Source: JABDFW01 sp035550215
GTDB lineage: Bacteria > Bacteroidota > Bacteroidia > Chitinophagales > Chitinophagaceae
NCBI GenBank assembly: GCA_035550215.1
Contig: DASZPM010000028.1
Location: 248,001-312,000 of the forward strand
Length of the DNA: 64,000 nt
Direction of reading: 5' to 3'
The position numbers and the translations under genes were made by a program. Each line of letters begins with the position of its first letter. Position 1 is the first letter of the stretch. This document shows, one piece after another, positions 61,822 to 64,000 of this stretch. Under the pieces are notes generated by a model. The model did not search any database. It had not been told where the DNA came from and saw only the letters and a list, made by a program, of their open reading frames with translations.

Positions 61822-62751
61822 TTATTTTAAATTTTCAGCAAATTGTTGCGGCATGTTTTCAAAGGTCTCTTCAGGCTGTGTTTCAACGATGGTTTTATTG
61901 GCCGGTTTCTTTAAAAACAGCTTTATAATATTTGGGCGAAGGTTATAATAAAAGCGGAACGCTTTGCTTTTATTTACCAGCTTTTGTTCGTTTATTTTTT
62001 TAACTGCAAACAAGTGTTGTAAAAAATAATCTTTCGGGTAATCATAGTACAGGCCAAAACGATGCGGCTTTTTATCAGGCAGGTATGCAGTGCCGAACAT
62101 CCAGTCCCAAATGGCAAGTTTGGTGCCGTAATTAGCAAAAAACACTTCCCGCTGGTCTGCATGGTGCCACTGGTGCATTTCAGGCCCGTTGATGATATAT
62201 TGAAGCTTGCCTGATTTAACATTTATGTTGGAGTGTATGTACATACCCCAAACCGCATCAATCAAAGCCTTTATGGGTACAATAATGGGGTTTGCACCAA
62301 GGAGAACTATAGGTGCAAATTCAATGGTTTGATTAATTAATATTTCAATACTGTGGCTGCGGGTGCCCGCCAGCCAGTCAACTTCTTTATTACTGTGGTG
62401 CGCCTCGTGTGTGCGCCACAATATTTTTGAATGGTGCTGCCATCGGTGAAACCAATAGATATAAAAATCATGTGTTACCAGGAAAAACAATAATTGCAGG
62501 GCTATTGGCCAGTTATATACCAGTTTCAGGGATGATAGGTGATAATGATTGTCTATCGGTGTAATGATGTAATCAAATATCAAAATTTGCAGAAAATAGC
62601 TTTGTATAAAGGTGTACCAGATAAGGTCAACCCAAAAGCCTTCCCTGAAAATTTTAAGCCCTTTCCTGTATGGATACTTTCTTTCTAGAAAAATAAAAAC
62701 AAATACGCTTAAAACCAGTATTGAGGTTGTATAATAAACTATATGGTTCAA
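61822..62751 (-). CDS. Sterol desaturase/fatty acid hydroxylase family protein
   Basis: A 309-residue membrane di-iron enzyme. The histidine boxes of the superfamily are HDFYIYWFHRWQHH (about 95), RTHEAHHSNKEVD and HQWHHADQRE. Three to four hydrophobic segments lie at the N-terminal half. It hydroxylates or desaturates a lipid; the substrate is unknown. It starts nine bases after the NeuB-like gene stop, pointing to one transcript and a possible role in modifying a lipid linked to surface glycan. Confidence 0.88.
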   Translation of the reverse strand: MNHIVYYTTSILVLSVFVFIFLERKYPYRKGLKIFREGFWVDLIWYTFIQSYFLQILIFDYIITPIDNHYHLSSLKLVYNWPIALQLLFFLVTHDFYIYWFHRWQHHSKILWRTHEAHHSNKEVDWLAGTRSHSIEILINQTIEFAPIVLLGANPIIVPIKALIDAVWGMYIHSNINVKSGKLQYIINGPEMHQWHHADQREVFFANYGTKLAIWDWMFGTAYLPDKKPHRFGLYYDYPKDYFLQHLFAVKKINEQKLVNKSKAFRFYYNLRPNIIKLFLKKPANKTIVETQPEETFENMPQQFAENLK

Positions 62752-62760
62752 AAAATAAAA

Positions 62761-63651
62761 TTAGCCGTTTACTAATGTTGTTGCTCTTCTCAATCGCTTC
62801 ATAGCGCCAAGCTCACTGTCATACACACGCTTTATGCCGTCTCCAAAAGCTGTTTCAACATCACGTATATCCCGCACAAGCCGTTGCATGCCCTGGGGTT
62901 CCACTGATGCTGCCTGGTCGCTGCCCCACATAGCCCTGTCAAGCGTAAAATGCCTTTCCACAAAACTGGCGCCCATTGCCACCGCGGCCACTGTGGTGGA
63001 CAGGCCGGTTTCATGGCCGGAGTAACCTACCGGCGTTTCAGGGTACATATCTTCCAGCGTATGTATCATTTTTAAATTCAGCTCTTTTGGCGGGCAGGGA
63101 TAGGCTGAAGTTGAATGTGCTATTAAAAGATTTTTTGTGCCGAACTTTTCAATAGTTTCTGTTATCTGGTTAATGGTTGACATGCCGGTAGAAAGTATGT
63201 ACGGTTTGTTAAGCATGGTAACTTTCTCAATCAGCGCATGGTCTGTAAGAGATGCCGAAGCAAATTTATACATGGGCGGGTTAAACTGCTCAATAAAATC
63301 AACTGCTTCTTCATCCCAGCATGACACAAACCAATCTATACCTTTTTCTTTACAGTGAGCGTCAATAGCCGCATAGTCATCATATCCAAACTCAACCATG
63401 TGGCGGTAGTTTATATAACTCATGCGCCCCCAGGGGGTATCGCGCATAATATCCCACTGGTCTTTTGGCGTGCAAAGCTCAGGCGTGCGTTTCTGAAATT
63501 TTACTGCGTCACAGCCCGCTGCCGCAGCTTCATCAATCAGTTTTTTGGCAATATCAAGTGAACCGTTATGGTTAATGCCTATTTCTGCAATAATATAAAC
63601 AGGCTGCCCCTGTCCAATACTCCTGTTATCGCGTATGTTTATATATTTCAT
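62761..63651 (-). CDS. N-acetylneuraminate/nonulosonate synthase-like protein without SAF domain
   Basis: 296 residues from the ATG at 63651 (MKYINIRDNRSIGQGQPVYIIAEIGINHNGSLDIAKKLIDEA). It carries the NeuB barrel motifs: AEIGINHNGS, DAVKFQKRTPE, KFASASLTDHALIEKV, ILSTGMSTINQI, PVGYSGHETGLSTTVAAVAMGASFVERHFTLDRAMWGSDQAASVEP. It stops at LRRATTLVNG, before the C-terminal SAF domain (about 60 residues) of typical NeuB. The reaction expected is condensation of phosphoenolpyruvate with an N-acetylated hexose. The HAD phosphatase gene precedes it by 26 bases. Confidence 0.9.
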   Translation of the reverse strand: MKYINIRDNRSIGQGQPVYIIAEIGINHNGSLDIAKKLIDEAAAAGCDAVKFQKRTPELCTPKDQWDIMRDTPWGRMSYINYRHMVEFGYDDYAAIDAHCKEKGIDWFVSCWDEEAVDFIEQFNPPMYKFASASLTDHALIEKVTMLNKPYILSTGMSTINQITETIEKFGTKNLLIAHSTSAYPCPPKELNLKMIHTLEDMYPETPVGYSGHETGLSTTVAAVAMGASFVERHFTLDRAMWGSDQAASVEPQGMQRLVRDIRDVETAFGDGIKRVYDSELGAMKRLRRATTLVNG

Positions 63652-63677
63652 ATTCCCCGGGGTTTTTAATTTGCAAA

Positions 63678-64000
63678 TTAAGTTTTTACTGTTTGTTGCA
63701 GGGCAATTATGCATTCGGCAAACTCCCTGAAGGCGCCGTAACCGCCTTTGTTCTTACATACGTAATCCACCTTTATAGCTACCTGCTCCATTGCATCTGC
63801 AGGGCAGGCTGTAAAGCCAACTTTTTCCATTATGGCCAGGTCGTTTACATCATCGCCAATGTAGGCCACCTGGTCAGCTAATACGTTTTTTCTCTCCAAA
63901 ATATCGTTCAATATACCCGCTTTATCCTTTACTCCCAAATTCAGCTCCGTTATCTTTAGCTTTTCGGCCCTTTTTTTGACAGACGGTGAAGTTTCGCCGG
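63678..64000 (-). CDS. KdsC/NeuA-associated HAD phosphatase (partial)
   Basis: An open frame of at least 107 codons running off the right edge, ending at 63678. The 5' part in the window reads GETSPSVKKRAEKLKITELNLGVKDKAGILNDIL, and the HAD motif IV is YIGDDVNDLAIM, as in KdsC-type phosphatases. Such enzymes remove phosphate from 8-carbon or 9-carbon sugar acids. The gene probably continues with a HAD core, or as the tail of a bifunctional cytidylyltransferase. It leads the operon with the NeuB-like synthase. Confidence 0.88.
   Translation of the reverse strand, partial: GETSPSVKKRAEKLKITELNLGVKDKAGILNDILERKNVLADQVAYIGDDVNDLAIMEKVGFTACPADAMEQVAIKVDYVCKNKGGYGAFREFAECIIALQQTVKT

Overview
The window looks like a chromosome segment of a Bacteroidota bacterium, most likely from the Chitinophagaceae/Chitinophagia. 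The evidence is a type IX secretion (gliding) C-terminal domain, many signal peptides ending in A-Q, TonB-type and DUF5686-type outer-membrane proteins, LytTR two-component pairs, FtsX/MacB permeases with upstream sigma-54-like elements, and several -7 boxes of the TAnnTTTG type placed very close to start codons. No rRNA, prophage, plasmid or CRISPR features were seen; there is one tRNA gene.

Layout. 1-1.4 kb: 3' part of a secreted T9SS cargo gene running off the left edge. 1.6-18.6 kb: HIT protein, a MacB-like permease, tandem GH20 hexosaminidases, a BlaI/M56 regulatory pair, pterin dehydratase, a secreted zinc protease, a three-gene secreted cassette with a striking PPIPPV-repeat protein, and a double-PDZ protein. 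18.8-25.4 kb: housekeeping genes (dnaX, purM, ribF, holA) with a LysR/EthD pair between them. 25.7-32.3 kb: a LytTR two-component pair divergent from an outer-membrane barrel, a two-DTG aspartic protease and a PAS protein with an H-box but no ATPase. 32.4-37.7 kb: accessory stretch with a CAU tRNA, a small methyltransferase, a 177-bp tandem repeat array, an A/T-rich Z1-domain helicase and a convergent HNH nuclease. 38-48.8 kb: desaturase, a stand-alone C-terminal half of CarB, a DUF5686 protein, a GAF histidine kinase, a RAYT transposase embedded in REP palindromes and copies of the neighbouring kinase gene tail, then terC, pyrD and a thiolase. 48.9-64 kb: universal stress protein, a second MacB-like permease, an OmpA/TPR/PD40 protein, a metal-associated TonB receptor operon, a two-component operon with an embedded serine hydrolase, and at the right edge a nonulosonate-type operon (HAD phosphatase, NeuB-like synthase, hydroxylase, SMR transporter).

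Most notable: the RAYT/REP island that multiplied the 3' end of the adjacent kinase gene; the 177-bp array whose hairpin is kept by wobble changes beside a Z1 helicase/HNH pair; two distant MacB-like permease genes sharing an almost identical upstream element and sigma-54-like promoter geometry; two Crp/Fnr-type palindromes; an aromatic/Gln heptad array in the M56 protein; the PPIPPV repeat protein; and the split CarB. Functions are assigned by reading motifs, not by database search.
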